Source: Glandiceps talaboti (Eukaryota; Hemichordata; Enteropneusta; Spengelidae). Taken from it: a stretch of 64,000 nt of DNA. Shown piece after piece: positions 37,578 through 49,120 of the stretch. The notes below the pieces were generated by a model. The model did not search any database and had not been told where the DNA came from. It saw nothing but the letters and a program-made list of their open reading frames with translations. The stretch spans positions 1,607,501-1,671,500 of the forward strand of contig NC_135554.1 in the NCBI RefSeq assembly GCF_964340395.1, given 5' to 3'. Position numbers and translations under genes: made by a program. The stretch's first letter is position 1, and each line of letters begins with the position of its first letter.

Positions 37578-38099
37578 ACTATCCCAGATATTCCTGGTAG
37601 AATAATATCCTGACATTGAAATCAATGACAACAAACTCATAGACTGTCGACAGTCGTTCATGCCTTTTTTGCTACGTTTCATCTGAATCAAAGTCGTCGC
37701 CTTGCTCCGTAGCACTGAATACTAATGTGTACTGATAGGAACTGCATTTGCCGAAGGCACGAACAACTGTTCTTCCTTGCCACTCCCTCACACGATAACA
37801 GTAACAACATTTTTACTGTAGAACAGGTTTGACATTGGGGTCATCGTTTTCAAAGCTTGTCAATCAAAATCAACATGGCGTCGCTAGAGTCACCAAGCGA
37901 GTTAACATATCAAGACACATTGAGAAACTTGGATATTCACACATGAAAGTACTGTCATGCGATTTTGTGGGTTACAGATTAGTCTGTATTTTGACAAAAT
38001 CAGGAGAACTCAGTCCACAATTAAGAAAAATAGCGCAAATATTGCATTGTCACACAACCTCGTGTTCAGGACAATGATAGATGTATAATTTTTTGAAGA
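37578..38099 (+). other. Gene-like unique segment with a short ATG frame
   Basis: A segment richer in CG than its surroundings. ATGGCGTCGCTAGAGTCACC (from 37875) opens a 23-codon frame (MASLESPSELTYQDTLRNLD...) that stops, and an overlapping plus frame (from 37829) continues through the 78-bp shared block to 38077. On the minus strand ATATTGTCTTTCAG (end of the 43-bp array) precedes an open stretch containing ATEQGDDFDSDET. Promoter or exon debris of an unidentified gene is possible. I cannot name it. Confidence 0.3.
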
Positions 38100-38579
38100 T
38101 TTAAAGTTGCAACCAAAACAAAATTTTTATACCTAATTCCCATTATCATAATCTAGCCAACCTATGTTGGAAGTGTACAAGACAAGTATAGCAACATCCT
38201 AATCAAACTTTAAAGTGATGTGTCTACAAGGTTTTGTACTCCTTTTTTTTTTAAAATCAATTTGGAACCAAGTCATACCAATGTAACAGGTTTAACTTTC
38301 TTGGTTGTCTTATTGTAATATTTTAAACACAAGCTACATTCAGTTTATATGGGTAGGTGATGAAACAGCTGCCTTACAACACATTACATAATCAAGTCAT
38401 AAACCAAACTGGCCATGCTACATACTTTACCACCAGAGGAAATAGTAAAGTAAACATTATAGCTAATTAACAATATACTGTTCTCACTGTGTCGGCTATT
38501 AATGAGGACAAATCTACACATTCTCAACGAAGTTAAGCTCAATCTACTGGGTAATTTCAAAGTTGAAGATTTTTGAGGA
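38100..38579. other. Intron, no feature seen
   Basis: RIC1 intron between the unique segment and an R1 copy. No feature recognised. Confidence 0.5.
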
Positions 38580-39315
38580 AAAGCAATGATATAGAATAAC
38601 ACTTCTAGAAACATCTCACCAAGTTTCAGACTCATTCACTTAGTACTTTTTGAAATATAAGTTTTTGACCAAAATTCAATTCTTAGTATAAACACCATGA
38701 AGAATGTTTCACCCAAATTTCAGCCCAAACTGCCCAGCAGTTTTTAAGTTCTGGCTGTTGCTAAGGGTGTGGTCATGGTTGCTAGGGCCAGTTTTGTCAA
38801 CATGTTTTGAAGAAAATCTGCTGAATAACACTTTCAGAAACATCTCACCAAGTTTCAGACTACTTTTTGAGATAAGTTTTTGACCAAAAATGAACATTTT
38901 TACACCTAATTTGCATATCACTCATGGAATCATTCTATGCTTAATATTTCTTCATCCATACATCTCTAAATGCATTCCCATTAAATTTCTGCCCAATCTG
39001 CTGAGTGGTTTTGGAATCATAGATTTTTGACCAAAAAGACACATTTTTAGCCCTAATTTGCATATCACTGAAGGGACCATCATATCATGAACAATTCTTA
39101 GTAAAAACACCATGAAGAATGTTTCACCCAAATTTCAGCCCAATCTGCCCAGGAGTTTTTGAGTTTAAGTTTTTTACCCAAAAATCACATTTTTTGACCC
39201 AAATCACAAACCGATGGTAAGATCATTTTGATTTCAACAATTTCCTAACTAGACACCCAAGGTAATGGACCCATCAAATATTGCAATCGGTTCAGAGGTT
39301 TTTGACTTTAATTTG

Positions 39316-39369
<54 letters not shown>

Positions 39370-39420
39370 TGCCGGGTGATCCTTATAGCACTACTGAACT
39401 GAGGCTAAAACTGAGCTAAA
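38580..39420 (+). mobile_element. R1 repeat, 5'-truncated copy
   Basis: Contains the second module type three times (CACCAAGTTTCAGAC, TAATTTGCATATCACTSA, CAATCTGCYCAG), then the microsatellite CA tract 39320-39367 and a degraded terminal hairpin (TAGCACTACTGAACTGAGGC...GAGCTAAAAAT). The 39355-39495 part, including 70 bp of flank, recurs inverted at 50565-50690. The following 39496-39770 shows nothing further. Confidence 0.8.
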
Positions 39421-39770
39421 AATCACATGCATGATAACAGTCCATGAGTTGGAGCCAATTGAGCTCCTTCAACTCGCAGCTAGCTAGTAGACTGTACACG
39501 TACAAGGCACCATAGACTAGAGAGCGTATGCTATGAGCATGACATTGTCAATGAAATTGCCGTGTTGGGCATCGAGGTTGTTCAACGACAGCATTTACAA
39601 TGTCAAAAAAAACTGCACGGTTTCAAGCTTTCAAAAAGAAAGATAGGAAAGGTGAATAACTTGATTATGACCATCAAAATACATTTACGGGATCAAATTT
39701 GCACTGCAGTGTACGTGTATATGTGTTGAATGTTGAGTGAACTGTACGCAAATCATACGATAGAAAGCCT

Positions 39771-40369
39771 GTTATTATCTTTGTGAAATACACCAGTATT
39801 TGGCTGTTGCTGTGGGCATGGTCATGGTTGCTAGGGATATTTGAGACTTTTTTTGAATGTTTACTCAATTGCCTACCAGATGATATTATTTTAGCAAAAT
39901 ATAGTGACATTTGGTTGTTGCTAAAAGCATGGGCTTGTTTCTAGGTACATTTACATACATTTTTTGAATGTTTATTCACTTGTCTATTAATCTCTTGTTA
40001 TCTTTGCAATGTATGTGATCATTTGGCTGTTGCCATGGGCGCGGTCTTGTTATTAGGCATATTTTATACACTTTTTGAAAGTTTGCTCACGTGTCTAAGA
40101 ATCCCTGTTATCTTTGTGAAATACACCAGTGTTTGGCTATTGCTATGGGTGTGGTCATGATTGCTAGGGATATTAGCATACATTTTTTGAATGTTTAATC
40201 ACTTGCCTACCAGAGGATGTAATTATTTGAGGAAAATATACTGCCATTAATTTTGGTTGTTGCTAAGGGCGATCGGTCTGGCGGTTTTTGAGTTTAAGTC
40301 GTCCACACAGACAGACAGACACTGCACCATACCTATACCACTACTGAACCTATCAGTTCAGTTGTGCTA
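39771..40369 (+). mobile_element. R1 repeat, 5'-truncated copy
   Basis: Four first-type modules (TTTGGCTGTTGCTATGGGYG, GAATGTTTAYTCAC) lead directly to a short CAGACAGACAGAC tract and the intact terminal hairpin TACCACTACTGAACCTATCA / GTTCAGTTGTGCTAA. The second-type modules are missing, so this is an internally deleted unit. Confidence 0.8.
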
Positions 40370-41070
40370 AAACGTGATATACATGCAAAAATACCAAAAG
40401 AGTAATAATAATAATAACGACTTTTATTTCAAAAAGAAAAAGGGTGACCCTGTTAGGTCCAGCCTAATCTTCCCAGGGGCCCTAAAGTAAATGTACACAA
40501 TACAACAACAAAAACAAAACAAGGTAACACACATAAAAAAATTGAAAAACATTAAAAAGTATGAAGCGTAAAAGAGATAAAATTGTATAACCACAGACAA
40601 TGTAAAAGGATTAAAGAGATTCAAATAAGTATGAATTTAAAGATTTTTTGAAACAAGTTAAATTCATAATACTGAGTAAATTGTTTTTGTTCTGCAGTAC
40701 CAATGCAGAAGGTTTAAAAGAAATTAGTCACATCTGAATAAGACAAGTATCTGCAATATGCAAGAATTAACCTGAATTTGGTAATTTACCCTGAAGGTCA
40801 ACGGTATTGACAAAACACTTGATACACTTGATTGGAGTTTCTATGTATAAAGTTGTTTGAGTTACACAGTTAATCATAATTTATAGCTGCAGATATGACT
40901 GCCATTCAATCAAATTTGCATATGTTGCAAAACAAAGTGACATTGTCATATATGATATTTCACCTTTGTGCCACATGAAATTACTGATTTCAGGGTTGTC
41001 ATGTAGGGCACAAAGTTCACATTTTCCGTAAGGAGCATTTTGCTTAAATTTTTAAGGAGCAAAAATAAAA
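40370..41070. repeat. Mixed intron: (AAT)n retroelement-like end and an R5 module
   Basis: (ATA)n at 40403-40415 followed by ACGACTTTTATTTC and GGGTGACCCTGTTAGGTCC resembles the 3' end of a non-LTR element in minus orientation, but there is no coding support. An R5-like module lies at about 40730-40925 (CTGCAATATGCAAGAATTAA, CCTGAAGGTCAACGG). GTAAGGAGCATTTTGCTTAA at 41026 recurs at 47215. Confidence 0.4.
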
Positions 41071-42123
41071 ATACCGCCAATGGTGTTGTAGTACAACTGT
41101 ACAGTTTTTAAAAATGTTTATCCATATGCTAATCCATGCTAACAATATGTGTTCATTTGCTGAATCCAGTTGCTATCTTTACGATATATGCTATCATTTG
41201 GCTGTTGCTATGGGCGTGGTCATGTTGTTAGATATATTTGCATACATTTTTGTATGTTTTTATTCACTTGTGCATGAATTCCTGATATTATCATCTTTGA
41301 AATATACGTGATCATTTGGCTGTTGCTATGGGTGTGGTCTTGTTGCTAGGCATATTTACATACATTTTTTGAGTGTTTATTCAATTGTCTATTAATCCCT
41401 GTTGTTATCTTTGTGAAATACACGACCATTTGGCTGTTGCTATGGGTGTGGTCATGGTTGCTAGGGTATTTACATACATTTTTTGAATGTTTACTCATTT
41501 GCCTACCAGATGATGTTGTTATTTGACCACAATATACTGCCATTTGGTTGTCGCTAAGGGCCAATTTTCTCAAAATGTTTTGAAGAAAATCTGCAGAATA
41601 ACACTTTCAGAAACATCTCACCAAGTTTCAGACTCGGTGACCAAGTACTTTTTGAGATACAAGTTTTTGACCAAAAATGAACATTTTTACACCTAATTTG
41701 CATATCACTCATGGAAGCATTGTATGCTTAATATTTCTTTGTCCATACATCCCTAGATGCATTCCCATTAAATTTCAGCCCAATCTGCTCAGTAGTTTTG
41801 GAATTATAGATTTTTAACCAAAAAGACACATTTTTAGCCCTAATTTGCATATCACTGAAGGGACCATCATATCATGAACAATTCTTAGTAAAAACACCAT
41901 GAAGAATGTTTCACCCAAATTTCAGCCCAATCTGCCCAGGAGTTTTTGAGTTTAAGTCATTTGACCAAAAATCACATTTTTTGACCCAAATCACAAACCG
42001 GGGGTAAGATCATTTTGTTTTAACAATTTCCCAACTAGACACCCAAAGTAATGGACCCACCAAATATCATGGCAATCGGTTCAGCGGTTTTTGACTTTAA
42101 GTTGTTTACACACACACACACAT

Positions 42124-42165
<42 letters not shown>

Positions 42166-42284
42166 ACACACACACAGACAGACAGACACACACACACACA
42201 GACAGACAGACACACACACACACACAGACAGACAGATGCCAGGCGATCCCTATAGCACTACTGAACCTCAGTTCAGTTGTGCTA
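41071..42284 (+). mobile_element. R1 repeat, long complete copy
   Basis: 5' end ATACCGCCAATGGTGTTGTA with arm variant TAGTACAACTG, four first-type modules, then three second-type modules. Next come ATGGACCCACCAAATATCAT, a 125-bp CA/CAGA microsatellite (42109-42236) and the terminal hairpin TAGCACTACTGAACCTCA/GTTCAGTTGTGCTA (ends 42284). It shows the full order of R1 parts. Confidence 0.87.
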
Positions 42285-42289
42285 AAAAT

Positions 42290-43087
42290 ACCAAATGTGA
42301 AAGAAAACCTACAAATTATACAGTCAAACAAATTTAAAAATAATTAATCTGTATTAATTACAATTACTGGCAGTGTAAGTTTTGTAACATGATTTTGTCC
42401 TGCTATATCAAATGACAGTAAGTTACATTGTAAACTTGATACTGAAAGCTGACATTGGGTGTCCTTGAAACTCAGAAATCTTGAACGAAAACTATCAACA
42501 ATGACAAAATGAGGATGCTTTTAAATACCACTGTAATTATTTCCTGATTTGCACAACAAGTCCATTCTTCATGTCTGACCGGCGCACTCGCACTGGCCGT
42601 CTACAGTAGTGCATGGCCATGCCAGTGATCACTCATTGATGCAGTGCCCAACATTCACGTGTGACTGTCAACATCATGCATCACGATCCTCTAACACAGC
42701 TTTTTCAGAATCAAAATACACATGTACTCATTTTCTTTCCATTTATCCAGCCCATCAACAAATGAAAATCACATTCCGTTCTTTGTTTAAATAGGGCTTC
42801 TGTGGCAGATTGATCTTCCATTTCCCATGGTAGGTTCTGTGTTTCGCACAAGTCAGTGAGTAGGTCAGAGGTCGCGACAGTGCACGGTAGACAAACCGTG
42901 AGGAGAGAGACATCCATTTCGGCATCTCATCTACTCCATCTAATGATTCAATTGTAGATTAAGTTTATCAAAGCTGATCTTTTTGTTGCATTGTTTATGT
43001 TAACAATTCATTTTATAAATAGAACTGTGCGTTGTCAATGTATCTTGTATGATGGCAACAACACTGTCCCTTACAGAGTCAGTATAG
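42290..43087. repeat. Dispersed ~800-bp repeat, copy 2
   Basis: Homologous to 6262-7062 in the same orientation. It directly follows the R1 end, with no trace of the TAA-flanked inverted ends seen around copy 1. 43088-43660 is intron with nothing recognised apart from a short GAGCCCTGTC motif shared with about 5457. Confidence 0.75.
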
Positions 43088-43670
43088 TGTATCTTTCATG
43101 TTAGTTTACAAAATTGGTGGGGGAATTAAACGTGCCAAAAGGCCCCAATCAAGATATTCTGATGCGTCATCAGATATTTTTGCGGGATTGACACCAGGGT
43201 GTGGCCGTGACAGAACACTGCAAGATTCAGGGAAAAATGTTTAGTTGCAAAATGTGACTACTGTCAATAAATTAGTCACAACCTGACGAAATTTGGTCGC
43301 ATATGCGACTAAAACGGTTGCAACTTTGAGCCCTGTCATGGCTATACTGGAAACTTACAATTTTAAACACCAAAGGGAATGGGTAATTGACACTACATGT
43401 CTAAGAAATGACATGTTAAGGTTGGAACCTGCGGCATTGTAATAAACTCCCCTTCAGAAGGCTAAAAAAGCGACAATATGAAGACTAAATAATGTAAAAG
43501 AATACATTTTCTGGAATACTTGCCGTATATAGATGCAAGTTGTTCTTGGCTTATTTATCATCATAACATTCCATTTCTCGTGTTCACTTTACTTTACAAA
43601 ATTTGGACATAAATCAAGTATGATGCTGAATATAAGTGTATGCATGCACAAGTCATGATATAGTGAATAA

Positions 43671-46390
43671 AATAGCACCAATGGCATTGTAGCAAAACTG
43701 CAGTTTTTTAAATATGTTTACCCATATGGTGATCCGTGCCATGTATAGGTGTTCATTTGCTAAATGATTATCCAGTTGCCTATCCAACCCTGATGTTATC
43801 TTTGCAATACACTAAATCATCTGGTGCTTGATATGGGCGTGGTCATGTTGCTACACATATCTGCATACATTTTTTGAATGTTTATTCATTTGTCTATTAA
43901 CCTGGTTATCTTTTGTGAAATACACCGTTTGGCTGTTGCTATGGGTGTGGTTATGGTTGCTAGGGAAATTTGCATACAATTTTTGAATATTTACTCACTT
44001 GCCTACCAGATGATGTTATTTGACCAAAATATACAGCCATTTGGTTGTTGCTAAGGGTATGGTCATGGTTGCTAGGGCCAATTGTGTAAAGGTGTTTTGA
44101 ATAAAATCTACTGAATAACACTTCTAGAAACATCTCACCAAGTTTCAGCCACACTGATCCAGTACTTTGTGAAATATAAGTTTTTGATGGAAATTCACAT
44201 TTGTTCACCTAATTTGCATATTACTGATGAGATCATTATATGCTTAACATTCTTAATCTATACACCCACAGATCCATCGCCATCAAGTTTCTGCCCAATC
44301 TGATCTGTAGCTTTGGAATTAAAGATTTTTGACCAAAAAGACACATTTATAGCCAATTTCTATATCACTGATGGGATCATCATGTCCTGAACAATTCTTA
44401 ATCAATCTATACACCCTAAGAATGTTCCCAACAAATTTCAGACCTATTTAAGTTTTTTGACCAAACATCACACTTTCTGACCCAAAAAGTTCTTTATCAT
44501 GTCTGTAACATGAATGAACCTGTTTTTATCATAGACAGTGTCTATGATTTCACTCAGCTGTGCTGAAAACAGTTTCCAAGAAGCAACCTGAAACAGAGGT
44601 TAATCTTGATGCCATTGACATTGAGATGTGAAGTAGCCCATAAAAGATTTAATGATTTCATTGCAACAATAAAACAACAACCTTTTCATTTCTAGGCAAA
44701 GCATATTCCCACACCACGAATCATGTTTTTTTACCTAAACACACGTCTCTGATGCAATCATTTTCATTTGAACAATTTCCCATCTACACGCCCTAATATG
44801 TCCCCCCACCAAATACCAAGGTGATCAGGCTGGTGGTTTTTTACGTTAAAGGCCAAGGTCCAAACAGGCTATGTGCCCACGCTACGGAAGTAGGTTTGCG
44901 CATGTGCAACGGAATACGTTTGTTTATCTGGGAGGAGCATTTGGTAAATCCGACCCAGGTAGTTTATCAACATATTAGTGGCTGTTCACACATATTGGTT
45001 ACCTGTAGTTCTTGCCTAATCCGAAGAGTCCCTTGTTATATTTTTTTTCAAGTCTCGTGGCAGTGTTTCTGCTACATATTTTTTCCAGTGCGTATGTACG
45101 GCCAGACACCCAGTCTGGGTGAAACACGTATTTCTATAAACTTATACATACAAATTATAACCTGAAAAATTATATTTTGAGGGACCTTTTCTAACACGAT
45201 CCAAACACTATTACACAGTGACAATTTGTATCATTGAAATTGTAAATTGTAATTTGTTTATGAATTATATCACTCATTTATCAGTATCAAATGTCGCACT
45301 AAATGTTTCAAACATGTCTTGCTTCGGGGTCATCAGAAAATTTAACTGAAAGTATGGGAATTCTTGATCGAAATATATTCAGTCATAAAATCCTCAGGTT
45401 TCTGACAATTTCCAATACTTGTTACAAGAAAGGCTGCATTCCAAGAATATTTGGTTAGCTACATGTATTACATCTGATGCCATACACGTGACACGCATGA
45501 TCATTGTCAAGTTTGCACCACATGGTGTGCCTCGCCTCCTGTACATGTACCGTACGTCTATCTTGTCTGTCAGTTATAAGTTATAGCTGGGCGTTGTGAC
45601 CGGTAGGTAACCGGCTATTATCTACATCACTGCCTACTAGGTATAGGTACGTCAACGACACAACTACTTGACAGAAAACACTTGTCGCGCGCACAAAAAG
45701 TTGTATGAAATTGTGATTTTACTAAGGAGTGTAGCAACCCAGAACGTACATCGATCAAACTGAGAAACATTTTGGTTTCATTTTATGTCATTCTATTTCA
45801 GTAACAATGTATCATTTTCACGTACCGTTCGCACAAGTGAGCTTCGGGCTAACAGAGTGCACACAGACTTTTGTTTGCTTGTATTGTTTGCATTTGATAT
45901 TTGGCATTTCGCACGTTGTTTATTTGCACCATTCACAGTGTCTTATCATGCTTTGTGTAACTTGTAAGCCTAATTGACAACTGGCCAACGGTTTTTACTA
46001 GACAAATTTGAAACAAATCTTGGGTCAGTTTGACGGTAAACCTGCTATATTGACTACCAAACTTAGTTAACGTCAGTTATTTCTACTCATGTTGCATCAC
46101 TATATATTTACAAACAGCATATATGAAATATGAGAGCCATGTGAAACTTTTTCAGTGCAAAATGGGATGAAGACATGAGGGCAAAGTCAGTGCTCCTTAC
46201 AGCAGTTTGAATTTCCCGCATATGCATACATTACCCATAATCCTCTTTATATAGTGGACCTTGGCCTTTAAGTTGTTTACACACCCACCCACCCACCCAC
46301 CCACACCCACACACACATACACACGCACACACACACACACACACACATCCCCATGCCTATAGTCCTACTGAACCTAGTTCAATTGTGCTA
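43671..46390 (+). mobile_element. R1 repeat split by a nested TTAA transposon
   Basis: The R1 5' end AATAGCACCAATGGCATTGT (arm variant TAGCAAAACTG) and modules run to TTTTTTACGTTAA at 44849. The sequence resumes at 46272 with GTTGTTTACACACCCACCC, a CCCA/CA microsatellite, and ends GTTCAATTGTGCTA (46390). Other R1 copies read GACTTTAAGTTGTTTACAC at this point, so the break is an insertion at TTAA. A variant block at 44580-44840 is shared with 63550-63820. The end lies 38 bp from the RIC1 exon E donor. Confidence 0.85.
44850..46267. mobile_element. TTAA-flanked DNA transposon, short copy nested in R1
   Basis: This is 1418 bp with the same AGGCCAAGGTCCA/TGGACCTTGGCCT ends as the copy at 8808-11601, flanked by TTAA at 44846-44849 and 46268-46271. 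Two internal segments of the long copy are missing, so it is an internal-deletion derivative. Frames in it (114 codons at most) have no recognisable product. Confidence 0.9.
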
Positions 46391-46428
46391 AAAATAGAAC
46401 GCAAAGCGACTGCAGACAACTCTCTCAC

Positions 46429-46629
46429 CTCATCTCTGTTTTCATTGACATTGTAGCAGGCAGTGATAATGAAGTCTTTCCACCAACACAGTCCACCATT
46501 GACTGCCATATCTTGCTCCTGAGTTTCATTGCCAAATAACTTCCATTTCCTTGTAAATAATGCATAGTGTGCTAAACCAGTCTTCCCAGCTACAGCAACA
46601 CAGTGACCAGCTCTGTCCACTGCAGCATA
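46429..46629 (-). CDS. RIC1: RIC1 exon E, KWKLFGN motif exon
   Basis: This is a 201-nt (67-codon), phase 0-0 exon with acceptor AATTGACAG and donor GAG|GTGAGA. It begins YAAVDRAGHCVAVAGKTGLA and contains ALFTRKWKLFGNETQEQDMA followed by GGLCWWKDF. These match vertebrate RIC1 '[20 protein letters not shown]' and 'GGLAWWNDF' at high identity, making this the most conserved exon of the gene here. The donor lies only 38 bp from the hairpin end of an R1 repeat (46390) that itself carries a nested TTAA transposon. Confidence 0.96.
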
Positions 46630-46639
46630 CTGTCAATTC

Positions 46640-47231
46640 ATAACATTACAAAGTTATTCAAATACAGTGAAACCTAGCATCAATCACAGTTCAATTATAA
46701 TAAGTTTTCTGCATTCAAACTTACAAAGGCATAATGCCCATTACAACATGAATTGTGCCATTAAGTAATGTCTGATACATCTCATCAGAAAGGTTACCTC
46801 TTTTAATATTAATGTAGACAATTTGACCTACAGCGGTAAAAGATGAAGTTCAAGGTTCAAAGTCAGTCAAAATAGTAAGCTTACCTTTAATAATGTGCAA
46901 GTACACATTTCAATTATGTCTCTAGTCTAGGTATGAAACTTCCAAAGTTATTGGGGAATGTTACTTGACCTTGAAGACGAAGGTCAGGGTCAGGGTCAGG
47001 GTCAGGGTCAAAGCTTAGTGTCAAGCTTGGAAGCTTACTTTGATAAACATGTGAATGGTGTTTCTAAATACAACACTTTAAAGTTAGTGAATGGTTTGAC
47101 AGTGAAGATGGAGGTCAAGGTGACAGGTCTTGGTATAAACAGAAAGCTAACTTGTGATCATATGAATGTAGACACTTGAATGGAGTTCTGCATATTCAAC
47201 TTCTTGAGTTACGTAAGGAGCATTTTGCTTA
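46640..47231. repeat. Intron with an R5 module and (TCAGGG)n
   Basis: R5-like modules at about 46810-47215 contain GAAGTTCAAGGTTCAAAGTC and GATGGAGGTCAAGGTGACAG. A short (TCAGGG)n run lies at 46983-47009. It differs from the animal telomere unit TTAGGG and is only about four units long. Confidence 0.5.
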
Positions 47232-48166
47232 AATTACCACTGCACTGTAACATATGACTGACAACGACTTGCTTCCGGGTTAGTCCCTCGTGCATCCGGG
47301 TACTTGGGATTGTCAGGCATTACCACATCGGCAATTTTGACACTGTAATTTTGCCACCAATATTGATCGTACAAAAACAAAACTCCATAAATGAACCACA
47401 AAGTACTTTCCCTTTCAAAATGTGGTAATTTTAGAAAGAGTATTATCGTTTTTATTGACGACTGACTGTCAAAAATCGTTCCATACACTTCAGTTCAGGC
47501 ATGCACGATTTCTCACTTGATTGTGAGGTGCGTATACTGGAATGAACCATTCTGTAGGAGGGGTGGAGAATTTGGATTTGATGTTTACAACCCTGTTTCG
47601 AACAAATATTTGTCATTTGGGTGCACAATGCGTAGAATTAAGACTGTAGCACATATTACATTGCTTGTTTGACGTCAATAGTGTCTTTTGAAAAGTTGCA
47701 CTTTACCTAAAGTCTCGCGGACTGATTTCCAATATGGCGTCGGTCATAATGCTCATTAACATATTCATTTTTTTTTTAATATAAAAAAAAAAATCATAAA
47801 AAATAGAAAAGAAGACGTGCTGACTTGAAATTAACAAATCTAAGTAAGCTACCCTCTGTGCATCAACACACCAGATATCAAAGCAATCTGACGATTGGTA
47901 GTCGAGGAGATGATGAATATAACATTTTGGGGAAAAAAATCATAAAAAATTGAAAATGGCACAGATCAACTCGGCATGAACAAATCTGAATAGCCTTCCC
48001 CAAGGGAACATGCACACCAAATATCGAAGTATTCTGGCTGTTACTTTCGGAGAAGATGATGAAAATATAAAAGTTTGACGGACACCTATCATTCACTCTA
48101 CTCTAAACCTCCTTATACCCCCTATACCTAGAGCTACGCTTTCAGCTTTCACTGACAGCGGAGCTA
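47232..48166 (+). mobile_element. R3 repeat, right-hand part only
   Basis: About 930 bp homologous to 30412-31340, from TACCACTGCACTGTAACATA to the terminal hairpin AGCTACGCTTTCAGC/CTGACAGCGGAGCTA. It shares CACCAGATATCAAAGCAATC and the GACGGACACCTAT run before the hairpin. The left 2.5 kb of R3 is absent. Confidence 0.85.
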
Positions 48167-48174
48167 AAAATCAC

Positions 48175-48600
48175 AACAGCAATTGTTTCTGCTCAGGAAG
48201 CTGAAAAGTTTCAACGTTTAGTCAATGTATACTTGAAAGGGTTTATAGAAGCTTAATAGAAAGTTTGCTGAGCTTTAATATTGCCACATCTGACCATGAC
48301 AAGTAGAAATAAACTCAGGCGTGTTATTAATACAGCATCTAAACTCATAGGAACACGGCAAATTCAACTGTCAGAATTATACCATAATTCCATCAACAGG
48401 ATAACACATGGGATACTTAGAGACAAGACACATCCCCTTAATCAATTTTTTGAAAAACTCCCCTCTGGTTGCAGATTGTGTACCAAAAGCCTGTAGGAAT
48501 TTTTATAAATGTTCTTTTATTCCATCATGCTAAGTAAACCAACATCCATTCAATAGATTTTATCAACATGTTTGCAAACAAAAGAAAGTGTCTATCTTAG
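48175..48600 (+). mobile_element. Non-LTR retrotransposon fragment (C-terminal coding end)
   Basis: A plus-strand frame (48281-48496) reads MTSRNKLRRVINTASKLIGT, then DKTHPLNQFFEKLPSGCRLC. This is typical of the extreme C-terminus of LINE reverse transcriptases, where cysteine/arginine-rich 'LPSGRRY' motifs follow 'HPL' segments. The preceding bases in another frame read VYRSLIESLLSFN, so a frameshift lies near 48280. A dead fragment. The clade is not determined. Confidence 0.6.
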
Positions 48601-48721
48601 ATATTAACTGGAAGCTCAGTTTAAGCAATCGTGTTCATTCATAAACTATGCCTTAGCCAATGTACACAGAATTACTGTAAAATATGCTTTACTTAAAAGC
48701 ATGATAACATCCCATGATCAT

Positions 48722-48833
48722 TCAATAACTTACCTTGATTAGCCAATTAGCTGATAAGTAGCCGATAGGTAGCTGTATCAATAACTTACCTTGATTGGCC
48801 AATTAGCTGATAAGTAGCCGATAGGTAGCTGTA
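48722..48833. repeat. 56-bp tandem duplication of a RIC1 exon end and splice donor
   Basis: 48722-48777 and 48778-48833 are direct repeats with a single substitution (A at 48741, G at 48797) besides the last two bases. Each copy includes 44 nt of exon D and the GTAAGTTATTGA donor region. The copy nearer the acceptor is the exon in use. Confidence 0.95.
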
Positions 48834-48887
48834 TAGCCTGCCATTGTTTGTTTCCAACCAACACACTCGGAACCTGTACTGGCGGAC
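48790..48887 (-). CDS. RIC1: RIC1 exon D, ending at a duplicated splice donor
   Basis: This 98-nt exon enters in phase 1 (acceptor CTACTATAG, a weak pyrimidine tract) and leaves in phase 0 at AAG|GTAAGT. It encodes about 33 codons ending GNKQWQAIQLPIGYLSANWP-IK, which matches the vertebrate '[21 protein letters not shown]'. The last 44 nt of the exon and the donor are part of a 56-bp direct duplication (48722-48833). The downstream copy carries a second perfect donor at 48733/48734. Using it would run into a TGA three codons after the normal exon end, so the upstream donor must be the productive one. Confidence 0.9.
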
Positions 48888-49120
48888 CTATAGTAGTATA
48901 AAGTATTATAATATTGTTATCTTGAATACAAACTTAGACCCCGAAAAGTTTACAAACATGGAACTGAAGAGGTGTGGGTAGGGGATCAACAGCAGACCAA
49001 AGTTCAAAACCTGGTATTGAATGGGGGTGGGGGTGGGGGTGGGGGTGGGTAAGGAATAGTCACAACATCAAACTTCCATTTGTATTATACAAACATGGAC
49101 CTCAAGCTGAGAAACTTACA

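Noticed and set aside
44821-45165. 114-codon plus frame in the short TTAA element
   Set aside because: It overlaps the terminal inverted repeat. The long sibling does not keep it intact, and no domain is recognisable.
46983-47009. Interstitial telomere-like repeat (TCAGGG)n
   Set aside because: Only about four units, and TCAGGG is not the usual animal TTAGGG unit. It lies within an R5 module rich in GGTCA.
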